Origin: Acanthacorydalis orientalis
Taxonomy: Eukaryota; Arthropoda; Insecta; Megaloptera; Corydalidae
Length of the DNA: 64,000 nucleotides
NCBI GenBank assembly: GCA_034766995.1
Contig: CM068322.1
Span: 10,921,810-10,985,809, forward strand
Direction of reading: 5' to 3'
In this document: in pieces, positions 22,485-34,130 of the stretch
Layout of the letters: each line of letters starts with the position of its first letter
Numbering within the stretch: position 1 is the stretch's first letter
Notes under the pieces: model-generated
Database searches by the model: none
Told to the model about the DNA's origin: nothing
What the model saw: the letters and a program-made list of their open reading frames with translations, nothing else
Made by a program: the position numbers and the translations under genes

Positions 22485-24375
22485 TTAGCAATTAAGGTAA
22501 AAATGCCAACTTTTATGTTATTTATTAAAACTTAAATTTGAGTTATTACTATATATAACATATAAAAATCAATTTCTATAATTTTTAGTGTAGCTAAATA
22601 TCAAAAATCGATGAACTTTAATTTTATTAACTTACTTTCATTATTAAATAGCAAATAAAATTTATTTACATTATTAAATATCATTTAAACATTTTAAGTT
22701 TCAAGTTTAAGATAATAAGACACGAATTATTTATTACACACCATTTACCTTAATACAAAGTTTTACTCGAAAGTTCAGGATGTAATCAAACGGGATTAAC
22801 CAAAGAAGGATATCTAATTAGCCCTCTTTGTTATGACAACGTGTAACCTGTCCATTCGTTCCACTTAATCCTCGACATCGTCCTTATCGCGAAAAGATCA
22901 AATAATCTTTATTTTCATTGTGTAAAATCATGTTATGGGGGAATTTAATTAGGTAATTTTCACTGTTGACAAGTATAATGTTATTATATTATAAGATAAC
23001 ATTTTTTTCCTGAAATGTGGTTTGATGTATATCGAAGTAGAAAGCTTTGTATATTCAAATTACTATACAGGAATTCTCAAAGAATGAAATATTTACATAA
23101 TTTAATAATAATCACTTTCTTCAAAACAAAATGTTATTATGGTTAAACATACAATTTTTTTATTTACTTTAATAATACATTCAAATTACTACAATAACAT
23201 CTTATTTATTCTATCAGGAAATATTTTAATTATTTATAAATAGTTTAATGATTTTCTAAATTTAAATGTCTAGATTAAATAAACTACATTCATTTTTTGT
23301 TTGAATTATTTTAAAAAAAAAATAAATTTAAATATATATGTCAATATTCATTTTAGATTATATTTTTCATAAGTCAATTAGGTAAATAATATGTAAAATC
23401 AAAGTAGCTTTTTTCATTATTTTGATCTTGATTTTGTTCTAGTTTTTATTTCAGATGTTTATTTAAGCAAAATGTATTTCATTATCTTATTATTTGCATC
23501 TTATAATTAAATATCAATATATTTACAATCAGAAGTTATAATATATAATTAATTTACAACTGACTTCATAGAATTTTAATTATGTAAATGAAATAGTTCA
23601 GTTCGGGAAATTTATAGTTCTAAAATAAATACTCGCGAAATATTCTAAAATAAATAATAAAGCGAAAAAAAGAAGTAACTAGAAATATAAAGAGAAATTG
23701 GAAATTAAATGGTATATAATAAAAGGGAAGTTTATATAAAACACTTATAGAAAAAAATATAAATTGCTTTAAATCCAAATACCGTTGTATATTTCGCAAG
23801 GCTCGTTCTTAAATCGTTATAGATACTTTTTAAAAAAAATCACTCATCTAGATATTTTTCAAGACAAGCATTATAAAATTTTATTCTGTTCGTAATTATT
23901 TTTTCAATAACCGTTTTATCTTTTTATTGTACTTACTGCTATTAAAGCCATGAAATTCCCTTCTAGTTGTTTACACTTTCATATAGATTTCTTTAGGGTT
24001 TATTTGTCGTAGCTTTTAAAAGAAGTTACATTCATCTCGTCTTTATATTTATTAGCATCGCCCTGTTCGTATCTTTAAAAACGTTTATTTTATTTTTTAT
24101 TGTTGACAGTTGTTTTGCTGACCAAGTAATTTCCTACCGTTACTCATTCTCTGTTATTGTCTACAACAGTTATTTTTTCTTTAGTATGATTTTCATTAAA
24201 ATGAAAATATATTCTACAATTTTATGTTTTTAAGACATTTATTATTCATATTTCTTCAATGCTGAAAATTTATTGTTCTTTCGATTGGGAAACATCCGCC
24301 AAAAAAAAAAGATTCAAACAAGAATGATTTTTATTAGTGAGTTTTAATTTTCAATTAATTAATTAAAAGTATGCA
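22485..24375. other. AT-rich sequence without recognised genes
   Basis: A less AT-biased patch at 22760-22900 has no recognised coding or RNA feature. The rest is plain AT-rich sequence. Confidence 0.45.
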
Positions 24376-24380
24376 TACAT

Positions 24381-24381
24381 T

Positions 24382-24431
<50 letters not shown>
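24381..24431. repeat. (TA)n followed by (GA)n
   Basis: Compound microsatellite immediately upstream of the hAT relic. Confidence 0.95.
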
Positions 24432-24440
24432 AATGCGATT

Positions 24441-24749
24441 AAACAATTTATGTTACAAATAACGTTGTCCTCTCAAATGGAACCACTAAAAATACTTAAT
24501 TATTTCTGGACAAAAAATATGACTACAATATTTCAGAATTTGTTTATTTGCCTACGAATAATGTTAACTTTACCCTACCAGATACTTATGGCCAATGCGG
24601 TTCTTCCAAATTAAAAATTATAAGTAACTACTTAAGATCAGTAATGGGACAAGAAATATTAATCGGTTTGGCTAGTATGTAAATCGTTAAATTATGATGG
24701 TTTGATTCAGAATTTTGACGGAAATGAAATCTATATGTGTAAATTTCAA
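24441..24749 (+). pseudogene. hAT transposase C-terminal (dimerisation domain) relic
   Basis: One frame reads SQMEPLKILNYFWTKNMTTI then FQNLFICLRIMLTLP. A second frame continues SSKLKIISNYLRSVMGQEIL then IGLASM. A third gives NYDGLIQNFDGNEIYMCKF. Together these match the hAT C-terminal region of ZMYM1-like proteins, which usually reads ILNYLWTKNMTTxFPN, LTLPVSVASGERSFSKLK, YLRSTMxQERLSxLALLSIE. The ASGERSF segment is corrupted, and at least two frameshifts show it is dead. The start is set by loss of similarity near the (GA)n tract. Confidence 0.75.
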
Positions 24750-24929
24750 ATAATATACATAATTATTGTGTCTATTAATTATTCTGTACAGAAATGTAAC
24801 TATTCAATAATGTATTATTACAACTGTTTCCCATTTGTGTTAAAAATGTTGAACGCGTTAAATAAATGTATAAATGAATTACTAGGATTTTTAATTTACG
24901 TAATTAGTCACTTCAGTATAGAATAAAGA

Positions 24930-25330
24930 TGCCTTTAAAGAATGCCTGGTCAAGTGCCTTGTTTAGAATGAATTAAAAAATTCTGTTAAATCCCTCTGAT
25001 TTATATGTTAAATATTTTTTTACTCAGAATTTATGTAATTATGTAATTATTGAATTTATGTAATATGTAATTTTCTTACCAATCAATGACTTTCAATTAA
25101 CTAATATTCTAATTGCTATTACATATTACACAAACTATGAAAACGTTTATTTCAAAAGTGGAGTAAAAATTTTGCTTACCACTGGATATTTATCGATACA
25201 AAACGAAAATAAAATATTTAAAAAGAGAAACAATTCTATTGTACTTGTGTCGTTAATAAACCCCCTCCACATAAACTCAAAACATCAACTCACGTACACA
25301 ATGTATTGTAACTATAGATTGTGCTTCTGA
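24930..25330. other. AT-rich sequence without recognised genes
   Basis: Nothing supported. Confidence 0.5.
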
Positions 25331-25339
25331 CAAACAGGA

Positions 25340-25690
25340 CCGTTTGTAAAATATCTCCAAGTTCAGTTTGGTGGTTGAGCTGGTTTAGTGGATGACACCA
25401 AGAAATGTTCGACGTATTGGACGATTTTCCGTTTTATTCGCAACAGCCACAGTTTTCTGTTGGGTTCGCGTTATTGAATAAAACTGTCACAAAATCAATT
25501 CCGAGTCGCGTCAGCTCCACACCAGACGTTTGGAAAACAGACAGACACGCTCGTTCGAACAATCCATCTGTCACCGGGAGGATTTTTACCTCGCATCCGA
25601 TGTATGACCACTACCTTGCCTACGCTTTCTTGTGTACAACACCTAACTTTTTTCACATTTCGTGTCACGTGTGACTGTTCCTGGTACAAA
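25340..25690 (+). other. CpG-containing islet with an 89-codon open frame
   Basis: The frame at 25405-25674 begins MFDVLDDFPFYSQQPQFSVG and has balanced amino acid use, unlike the Ile/Tyr/Lys-rich spurious frames nearby. A 64-codon frame overlaps on the minus strand. No domain was recognised. A CACGTG E-box lies near 25668 and CAAGTTCAGTTTGG near 25360. It may be a host exon, a promoter region, or an old repeat. Confidence 0.25.
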
Positions 25691-25813
25691 ATAATGTATT
25701 GTAGGTAAAACGAACTCGCTAACGTTATTTATTTTTTATTTGATACCATCCATTTGTCCATTTTTTATTACCAATAATAATAATAATACGAAATTTATTT
25801 CAAATGTTATAAT

Positions 25814-25816
<3 letters not shown>

Positions 25817-25910
<94 letters not shown>

Positions 25911-25940
25911 AACATATATATATATATATATATATACACA

Positions 25941-25982
<42 letters not shown>
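25817..25982. repeat. Compound (TA)n/(CA)n microsatellite
   Basis: About 165 bp of TA with ACACAC and CAAACA interruptions. It creates long artefactual frames on both strands. Confidence 0.97.
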
Positions 25983-25983
<1 letters not shown>

Positions 25984-26321
25984 CTTATACAAATTTATTG
26001 TTTGTCAGACCAGTACATCAATAGCAAATGTACTGTAATGTACATTTTTTACAAAAAAATAAGACATATTTGAGAAAAATAAACCATCAATGAACTAAAA
26101 AGTGTATATTTTATTTTATACATATACATTCTACTTTTTATAAACGGTTTAGGAATATATATCGAAATCCGTATATAACGACACTTGTACAATCACTTCT
26201 TTAGCTCGAGCTCATGTCACTATAAGCTAGTTCTATACTAGAATAGAAAATATTTAAAGAACTCAGAACTCAAACCTTTTTTTTATACATTCATGCATGT
26301 AAATTTTGTTTATTAATTGTT

Positions 26322-26375
26322 TAACATATATATATATATATATAAATAATGTAACCACATGTATATGAATAAATG

Positions 26376-26434
<59 letters not shown>

Positions 26435-26503
26435 ATATATATGTATATATATATATATGTATGTATATATATATGTATATATATATATACACACACACAC
26501 AGC
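26322..26503. repeat. Compound (TA)n/(GTAT)n/(CA)n microsatellites
   Basis: TA run at 26322-26343, then 26379-26503 with TATG variants ending in ACACAC. Confidence 0.95.
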
Positions 26504-26504
26504 A

Positions 26505-26930
26505 GATATATAACAATAATCCGTAACAGAATGTGAAGTTTACGTTTCTCAAAAACGCTGCGTTGAATAAAACAGTGTTAGGAAAACTTAATAACTTATA
26601 AAGAAATTGTGGCTATAGAAGACCTGGTTGACATTATCAGCAAAAAATAATACACGAAATGTACGTATATTTAGATTTGTCTACTCACAAAAAAAATTTT
26701 TAAGCAATTTTGTATACTTTCAGCGTTATTTCTACAGTTATAAATACATGACGAGTACGATATACGCACTAATGTTTAACGTTTATAAAGATTAGATTAA
26801 TTACTGTAGAATTTATAGATGTAAATGATATTTAATTATCTTCTATGTCAAATCATTTAAATATGAATTGATTTTCTTGTTATAATCTAAATCGACAAAG
26901 AATATAAACAACATTTGAATATGAAAATTA
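26505..26930. other. AT-rich sequence without recognised genes
   Basis: Nothing supported. Confidence 0.5.
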
Positions 26931-26931
26931 C

Positions 26932-26984
<53 letters not shown>
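26932..26984. repeat. (TA)n microsatellite at left flank of TIR element
   Basis: TA run touching the element start. Confidence 0.95.
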
Positions 26985-27242
26985 CAGGCCCGTAGCCAGA
27001 CCATCATATTAAAGACGGGTAACAATTTGAGAGGGCAAAATTTTTTATGTTAAAATTGTTGATGGTTACGGTGGAGACGCGCTCATAGAAACGATTTATT
27101 TTTCGTGCGTGAAAACGTTTTAAACATAAAGGTAAACCAATTAGAAACATATTTCAATGATTATCCATGATTTTAACGGAAAAACCAGGAGAGACTACCA
27201 ACTCCCTTCCCCCACCTTGGTCCACCCCTGACTATGAGCCGG
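26985..27242. mobile_element. Non-coding TIR element inserted in (TA)n
   Basis: The left end is CAGGCCCGTAGCCAG. Read on the minus strand, the right end is CCGGCTCATAGTCAG, which matches at 11 of 15 positions. The 258-bp unit is clearly less AT-rich than its flanks and includes CCCTTCCCCCACCTTGGTCC near the right end. (TA)n follows on both sides, so a target duplication cannot be read. CAG-type ends with a G/C-run interior suggest a non-autonomous DNA transposon. The superfamily is not decided. Confidence 0.55.
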
Positions 27243-27266
27243 ATATATATATATATATATATATAA

Positions 27267-27315
<49 letters not shown>

Positions 27316-27334
27316 TATATATATATATATTTAT
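27243..27334. repeat. (TA)n microsatellite
   Basis: About 90 bp of TA with AAAT interruptions. Confidence 0.95.
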
Positions 27335-27339
27335 TTGTA

Positions 27340-27815
27340 TATATTGGGAATATGATATTATATTCCAGTATGTGGATTCACGTATGAATATGTTTGTGTT
27401 ACAGCGTAAAGGGATATACAGTTTTCTATAATATAGATATTAAAATTTTGCGGTTTGTTGTGTTTCTGTAACAAAGTATTGATTTTAAATATTTATGAAA
27501 ATATTTCAACCTCAAAGAATTTGTTATGGCATTAGTAAAAGTTATATATATATTTATATATATATTTATATTCCTGTGTTTTATACATAATACATACATA
27601 CGATTATAAATACATACACACACATACATATTTATACATATATACTATAAAAAACATTTTTCTTCTGAGTTTTTATTTGGAATATGGCCAGATATTTAAC
27701 TTATTATTTGTTTGTGAGTGAAGTATTTTTGCAAATATAATCCCACATTTTTATATTTATGTTTATAAAAACATATAAATATATTTATATATGTGTGAGT
27801 GATTTGTTTACATAC
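27340..27815. other. AT-rich sequence without recognised genes
   Basis: Only TA/CATA-rich sequence and short frames. Confidence 0.45.

Positions 27816-27819
<4 letters not shown>

Positions 27820-27854
<35 letters not shown>
27820..27854. repeat. (TA)n microsatellite
   Basis: TA run. Confidence 0.93.
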
Positions 27855-27856
<2 letters not shown>

Positions 27857-27859
27857 AAA

Positions 27860-28350
27860 GAAATTTATCACATCGTTAATGAAAGCATGCTTAGTAGAAA
27901 CTTATGAAATTATGAATCGAAAATAATTCTCATTAAAAACCAATTTGTATACAATCAATAAATAAAAACATTTTGTTCTACAAAAATCATAAAGTGTATA
28001 ACTATTTTTAATTATTTTTGTTTTATGAATAATTCATTGTTTTAGATAATCTTCGCAACAGCAGAATAAAAGAACAAAATTCATTCATTATAAATATATT
28101 TCCATTAAACTGAAACGGCAAACAATAGTACCATGCTCAATGAATTTATGTAGAATAATGGAAATATATCACACAGTTAGCTCATTAGCTCTTACATTTT
28201 TTTTCTACAATACAAATGCTATTTAATTAGTAGAAGTCTTAATGAACTGAAATATATTTATTTGCCATCAATTTCTTTGTTATTAATCACTACTACAATT
28301 TGTCAATTCTTCAAAAACAGGTTTACTTTTTCGTTGATAAGTTATTGAAT
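27860..28350. other. AT-rich sequence without recognised genes
   Basis: Nothing supported. Confidence 0.5.

Positions 28351-28353
<3 letters not shown>

Positions 28354-28399
<46 letters not shown>
28354..28399. repeat. (TA)n at the 5' junction of a LINE fragment
   Basis: TA run immediately before the truncated LINE. Confidence 0.95.
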
Positions 28400-28401
<2 letters not shown>

Positions 28402-29125
28402 ACAATAATTAGATGATGCCAGTCAAAAATTGGCCTAAACATGAACCAAGCAAAATCAAAAATGATGTTCAATAAGTTTGTCTGCCCAAATAAAATAGTA
28501 ATAAACAGAACAGAAATAGAAGAAGTTACGAAGTTTGTGTATCTAGGTCAGTTTATCAATAAAAATGGGGCATTCATTGAAATGGTAAATAGGAGAATAA
28601 AAAGTGGGGCTCATTTAGACGAATCACCTCGATATTTAAATCAATAACCTCACTCTGTTTGAAGAAAAATGTATTCGATCAATGTGTACTACCAGTCATT
28701 ATCTACGGCAGCGAAACATGGATGCTTAACCACAAAATCATTCAGACACTCTAAACAAGATAGAGAAGTATGGAAAGATGCATGCTAGAAATAATAAGAA
28801 GAGCTAGGGGATGAGTAAAATGGATACGAACACAGACGGAAGTCGCCGATTTTATAAGAGTAAAGATTCTGAAATTGAAATGGGTGGGGCATGTTGCAAG
28901 AGAGAACAACCGAAGGACAAATGAAATTATTAACTGGAAACAAAGGAATATAAAAAGACCAAAAAAGATACCAATGAACAAGTGGGATAAGGAAATTAAA
29001 TATTTTATTGGAAATCAGAGTAAAAGGAAGGTATTCAATCTTACAACATAGAAAATCATAGAAGATGCCTTTATCCAGAAGTGAATTGAGAGAAACTTAG
29101 GATGATGATAATAATATACGTGTGT
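28400..29125 (+). mobile_element. 5'-truncated RTE-type LINE, 3' end
   Basis: The sequence encodes the C-terminal part of an endonuclease/reverse transcriptase and ends in a GATGATGATAATAAT tail. RTE-type elements often end in such short tandem repeats. The 5' end is truncated, as is usual for LINEs, and starts next to a (TA)n tract. A mariner begins only 35 bp after the tail. Confidence 0.75.
28426..29083 (+). pseudogene. RTE-type reverse transcriptase C-terminus, broken
   Basis: The first frame (to 28647) holds IGLNMNQAKSKMMFNKFVCP, EVTKFVYLGQFINKNG and INRRIKSG-like sequence (here VNRRIKSGAHLDE). This is the end of the palm/thumb region of invertebrate RTE-type polymerases. Another frame gives FDQCVLPVIIYGSETWML. 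Later LKLKWVGHVARENNRRTNEI and KKIPMNKWDKEIK appear, then the conserved ending IIEDAFIQK. The order and wording match proteins often annotated as endonuclease-reverse transcriptase of RTE type. The YADD catalytic block lies upstream in the family and has been lost. At least two frameshifts and a stop make it dead. Confidence 0.8.
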
Positions 29126-29160
29126 GTGTGTATGTACATATATATATATATATATATATA
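29104..29160. repeat. (GT)n/(TA)n microsatellite
   Basis: GT run then TA run between the LINE tail and the next mariner. Confidence 0.93.
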
Positions 29161-30379
29161 TTTGATCAGTGCAAAAGTTCATATACGATTCAAAAGGCGG
29201 TGTTAAGAGTGCCGCATAGTGGCGATCGTAATTGAAATATATTCATATTATATATTGATTGAAAGGTGATAGTCATAATTATCATTTGTGTATCAGAAGC
29301 ATTTGTTTCGATTCGATTTAAAGTGTAAGAAAAATTTTTGAAAATGAACAACGAAAAGATACACTTTCGTCATGTTATGTTGTACGAATTTCGGAAAAGA
29401 GCAACCATTGTCGCTGCAATGAAAAATATTCGGAAGGTTTATTTGGACTATGCACAATCACTTTCAGCTGTGAAGAAATGGTTTGCTAAATTTCGACTTG
29501 GTGATTTTAATCTCGAAGGACAACCCCACTGGATGATGTTGCACGCGCTTTAGTTAATAATAACTCACGTATTTCAACGGAAAAGGTTTCCATTACACTC
29601 AATGTTGACAAATCGACTGCATTGCGGCATTTAAAAAAGCTGTGATTCACGTTGAAGCTCGATATGTGGGTCCGCACTCATTGTCTGAAAAAAACAGTTT
29701 GATCGCATCTCTTCGGCAGTTTATTTGGGCGCTTCAAAAAATAGCCTTTATTGGATCAGTTGGTAATTGGCGATGATAAATGAATCCTCTATAATAACGT
29801 CCGATGCAAACGAACGTAGAAACAAACGAATGAAGGGGCATAAGAAGTCTCCAAAGCTGGCTTGCATCCTAAGAAAGTGTTGCAAGTTGTGTGTTCGATG
29901 GGATTGCAAAGGCATTATTTATTTTCAGATGCTTCCACGGGGCGAAACAATTACTAAGGAGAAGTACTATCAACAACTAACCAAATTAATGAAAAGCGTC
30001 CGATTTTGACTAATCGTAAGAGTCATCTTCCAACACAACACAAAACCACATATAGTAAAAATGACACTGTAAAAACTAAAGGGAAATCATGTCATATCCA
30101 CCGTATTCTCCGAACATTACATCTTCAGATTATCATTTGTTCCAGTCGCTGCAAAATAGTTTAAACGCAAAAAGCTGATAACGTGGGAGCCGTCAAAAAC
30201 CACCTCATCGCCTTTACGAACAAAGCTTTTACGAACGAGTAATCCAGCAGCTACCTGAAGGTTTTAGAATGTTGGTGAATACATAATTGATTAATAAAAA
30301 TATTTTTTTCCGAAAAATAATCAACCTTCAATAATCTAGTTTCAATTTCAAATATATATGAATTTTTGCACTGATCCAA
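29161..30379 (+). mobile_element. Mariner element, full length with TIRs (second lineage)
   Basis: The left TIR starts TTTGATCAGTGCAAAAGTTC. The right TIR on the minus strand starts TTGGATCAGTGCAAAAATTC. TA flanks both sides (29159-29160 and 30380-30381). The copy is 1219 bp. The ends differ from the TTAGGTTG type at 3900 and 12053, so this is a separate mariner lineage. Confidence 0.92.
29344..30290 (+). pseudogene. Mariner transposase, decayed, middle catalytic Asp lost
   Basis: The open N-terminus reads MNNEKIHFRHVMLYEFRKRA, then VKKWFAKFRLGDFNLEGQP. A frameshift follows and LRALVNNNSRISTEKVSITL continues the HTH half. The first Asp block is VIGDDK followed by a stop where Trp is expected, then ILYNNVRCKR. 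LHPKKVLQVV and LPRGETITKEKYYQQL come next. The HDNARPH block reads QHNTKPH, so the second catalytic Asp is replaced by His. The third block is in SYPPYSPNITSSDYHLF-like order. Several frameshifts and stops are present. It belongs to the lineage whose proteins begin with a KIHFRHVMLYEF-like motif, common in insects. Confidence 0.88.
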
Positions 30380-30384
30380 TACAT

Positions 30385-31055
30385 AAATTTTACACCTTCT
30401 GAACACAAAAATTGTTTAATCAAAACAATTTCACTACAGAGAATTCGTATTAAAATAGTTTCATTAAAAAAATCGTATAAACTGAAGTGAAAATTTTTTC
30501 AGATCGCTATTAACGACAATTAGATTAACTTTAATTTAAAAGACCTAATTTTAGTGAATAAAATTGTCTATCATCAGAATAATGCCAGGCAGCTCATGTA
30601 GAAAAGAAACCCTGCAGAAATTGAAAAATTTTGGCAGACATTATCACACTTTCTTCATTCTCAATAGATACTGCATCAACAGGTTACCATCTATTTCATA
30701 CAACGGTAACAAATTTAGTATATTCGCTAAATCAAAATGTGTATCGAGATTTGAAGTCATCCCTATGTCTTTGGATATTAATGGGATAGAAAAACTTGTA
30801 ACGTTGTGTAATACTGTTTAAATAACAAGGTTTAATTAATGTATCTATATGTAAAAAATATTCCTTACAATTTAAAAAAATTGACAAAAAAAATTAAAAA
30901 AAAACGTTTGTATTAAATAATTATTATTAATAACACCCGAAGTTACTCGAAATTTTGACGAAAAGTTATGATATTGGTATCATAACAACTACAATGAAAC
31001 GAGCGACTTTATAAAACTACATTGCAATATAATGATGAAATTGATTATATAGACA
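30385..31055. other. Sequence without supported gene
   Basis: An 85-codon plus frame at 30564-30821 begins MSIIRIMPGSSCRKETLQKL. Its composition is less AT-driven than most, but no family was recognised. Confidence 0.3.
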
Positions 31056-31058
31056 TAG

Positions 31059-31061
<3 letters not shown>

Positions 31062-31102
<41 letters not shown>
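31062..31102. repeat. (TA)n microsatellite
   Basis: TA run. Confidence 0.95.
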
Positions 31103-31105
<3 letters not shown>

Positions 31106-31160
31106 AAAACTGTGTTTCAACATATTTGCGAGAATAATTATATAGACATACTCACATATA

Positions 31161-31167
<7 letters not shown>

Positions 31168-31228
<61 letters not shown>

Positions 31229-31240
31229 ATATGCATATAT
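31168..31240. repeat. (TA)n microsatellite
   Basis: TA run with GTATA/GCATA variants at the end. Confidence 0.95.
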
Positions 31241-31271
31241 TACGATATTGAGCAAATATATGCAATATGAA

Positions 31272-31380
31272 CAAAGTGAGTCGGGGATGCAAGCAAAGCG
31301 AGCGGAGACAGAGCTCCCATGTGGTCGGTGAGGGTAGCGTGTAGGAGGCAGAGCCCTTTGATTTATTAAATTATTAAAAA
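31272..31380 (+). repeat. GC-richer repeat-like islet, partner of 18.8 kb
   Basis: Contains GGGGATGCAAGCAAAGCGAG, GGTAGCGTGTAGGAGGCAGA and GCCCTTTG, then an A-rich stretch. It shares ordered words with 18780-18885. An A-rich 3' side is compatible with a retroposed SINE, but no pol III boxes were identified. Confidence 0.4.
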
Positions 31381-31384
31381 AAAG

Positions 31385-33095
31385 TTTTGAAGTACTTCTA
31401 TGTTCACAATTTCGCTGTATCTATTCATTATAAATTATTTTTAAGTAATTTTGTGCAAAACATGAACAATCTAATATTGTCTTATCTGTTACAATATCTT
31501 TGTAAAAGAATTCTAATAATTTAGGAACTCTACTCGTATATTCCAATCAAATCGTATTATTTTTCGAAATTATTAATTTAATAGCAAAACAATTGTTAAT
31601 ACAATTTTTTCCAAGTATTTTTAATCTAAATATCTAAAATTATTTTGTTTATCTATAGTTCTTTTCCTCCAAATAATAATATATATGTAAATAATCAATT
31701 TTTTTAAAAAAAATATCAAGATTTAATCGGATTGAATTCTATAAAACGTTATTACATGATGTGTAATAAAAAAGTTTACATTTATTTAGTAAAATAGAAA
31801 TTAAGCAATATTTTATTGTAATAAAGTACTTTTTCAAAATAATTAAGAAGCATAACAAGAAAAAAGTTCAGTTTATTGTGTTCTAAAATAATATTTCATT
31901 TAATATTACGTTATCTTAGAACTGTAATTGTTTTAGTTTAACTACTTTTCTAACTTTATTGCTCAGCATAAATATAGTAATATGCAGTTTACTATGCACT
32001 ACGTATGTATTTATTGATGTACAAAACATTCATTACATTTTATATGTTTGTGATGTTACAAACGCAACACTGAACCGTACGAGTATAGTTGTAATATATG
32101 TAATGCTGAATTTTAAACACGTACGTACATATAATTTATTGCATAGTTTTTAAACGTTACAAAATCAGAAATACACACCATACTTCTGGCACAATAAAAT
32201 GCAAAATTATTTATCAGAATTTCAAATGAACAATGTTGTGATACCACTCCGCACATAAATTATAACACGAACTTCAATGAAATTATATAATTACATATTG
32301 TTAAAACAAATTGCAAAATTATTTTTATATAAAATTAATTTGTTCTACCGAAATGCTACATCGTCCAGTGAAACATGTCGGACAAAAATGAAAAGAATAT
32401 TAATGTACAATATAATGAAATTTAAAATTAATTCCATTTCAAATAGTTAAATCATTTTTGTACATTTGGTTTCGTTAACAGGAGATATTTCTGCTCAATT
32501 TGGAAATATAATATCACTCGATAATACCATTAATGTTATACAAACATAACATTATGTTGAATATGAAGAATAAATAAAACAACGCAATTAGTTTTTTGTC
32601 AATTGTCATTATCAAATCGGTAACATTTTTAAATTTTTTCGAGTATTTAAAAACAAAGATTTATCATCATATGATTTTTCTGGATCAAATTAAATAGTTT
32701 CTAACAATCTTAAAAATTTATAATAAAAATTACTTCACATACAACAAATAAGTAACATTATTCTCAAGTTGACAGTTTAAATAAAGAAATACAAAAAAAG
32801 TATATTCAAGTTAACAGAAAACATAAAATTTTTAGCAAAAAACGCCAGACTGCATACCGCACTAAAAAACGATTAAGAAAAAATACGTTCCACCATATAT
32901 CATCACCACATTCTCCTACCATTGTATTGTTATTTTTTTTATATTAAAAATATATAATAAAACAAATGCTTTATTTTCAGTTCTTTAACGACAAAATCGT
33001 TTTTTTCTAATAATATTGATAATCTGCCATATAAGTCACAAATACAATTATACCTTCTCTGTTTATAACTTATTCATTAGTCTTCTTTAAAGTTC
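31385..33095. other. AT-rich sequence without recognised genes
   Basis: Nothing recognisable. The 64-codon frame at 31959-32153 has no recognised family. Confidence 0.45.
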
Positions 33096-33099
33096 CTAA

Positions 33100-33225
33100 A
33101 AAATTTTTCACATTTTTGATTATTTTTTACTTGGAAAAATTTTTTTTGTATATTGTGCGATCAGTGAAAAGTTCATTTCTGAAAGTGAATGTAATCAGTG
33201 TACCAGAATATTGTGACTATTTTTA
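33100..33225 (-). repeat. Foldback-family arm, copy F
   Basis: The reversed arm shows TTTTTGATTATTTTTTACTT, GATCAGTG, then TTCATTTCTGAAAGTGAATG and CAGTGTACCAGAATATTGTG. No facing arm is visible. Confidence 0.5.
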
Positions 33226-33229
33226 ATTT

Positions 33230-33690
33230 TAATAACTGTATTTAGGCGGAACAGAAATATTTCCTGTTCATTGAATTTTTTTAAAACACAAGAGAGAAAT
33301 CAGTTATTTTAAAAGATTATATGAAACAAATTATTGTTACTTAATTTATTAAACGTTTTTTTTTTAAAAAAATGCTTTCTTTATATGCGTGCCTACAACT
33401 TTACATATTTTAAAGTGACTCTTATAATAATTAATTGGAGTAGAATTTATATTGTTATACATTTTTATTATCAATCAATATAAATGTCAATTTAAATTGC
33501 ATTATTTACAATAATTTACTATATACAATAATTTGCACCATCAAACAATTCTTTAATTCAGACTATCATATCAACCTCTTTATCTATCGTTGCGAAAACA
33601 ACAATTTAGAGTTATCTTGCAATAAATAAAAGATAAACATGTTTTTTAATGAAAAGGGACGTTAACTTTAATACATTTTATAAAAATGGA
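33230..33690. other. AT-rich sequence without recognised genes
   Basis: Nothing supported. Confidence 0.5.
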
Positions 33691-33691
33691 A

Positions 33692-33696
<5 letters not shown>

Positions 33697-33733
<37 letters not shown>

Positions 33734-33770
33734 ATATATATATAAACATATATATATATATATATATAAA
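33697..33770. repeat. (TA)n microsatellite
   Basis: TA run with AAACA interruptions. Confidence 0.95.
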
Positions 33771-33998
33771 CATTCTTCTTACATTATCAAGGATTTTCTA
33801 CGATGTATAAGATAGATATACAATTTCTAATAGCACCGAATAACATGAATTAACATATTTTTTCTTGTACCAGACACTTTTGTAATTTTTATTTTCTTTG
33901 CAATACAAGAATGTTCAATTAATCAAAAAAAATTCGCACCCTTTCTCTCTTTCCATCTCTAAAACGGTTAATGTTTAATATACAAATTTTTAATAACT

Positions 33999-34074
33999 AT
34001 ATATATATATATATGTACACATATGTATATAATATATATATATATATACATACATATGTATATACTGTATATAC

Positions 34075-34130
<56 letters not shown>

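Noticed and set aside
30564..30821. 85-codon frame beginning MSIIRIMPGSSCRKETLQKL
   Set aside because: No recognised domain, no splice or promoter context. Kept only as a note in the surrounding stretch.
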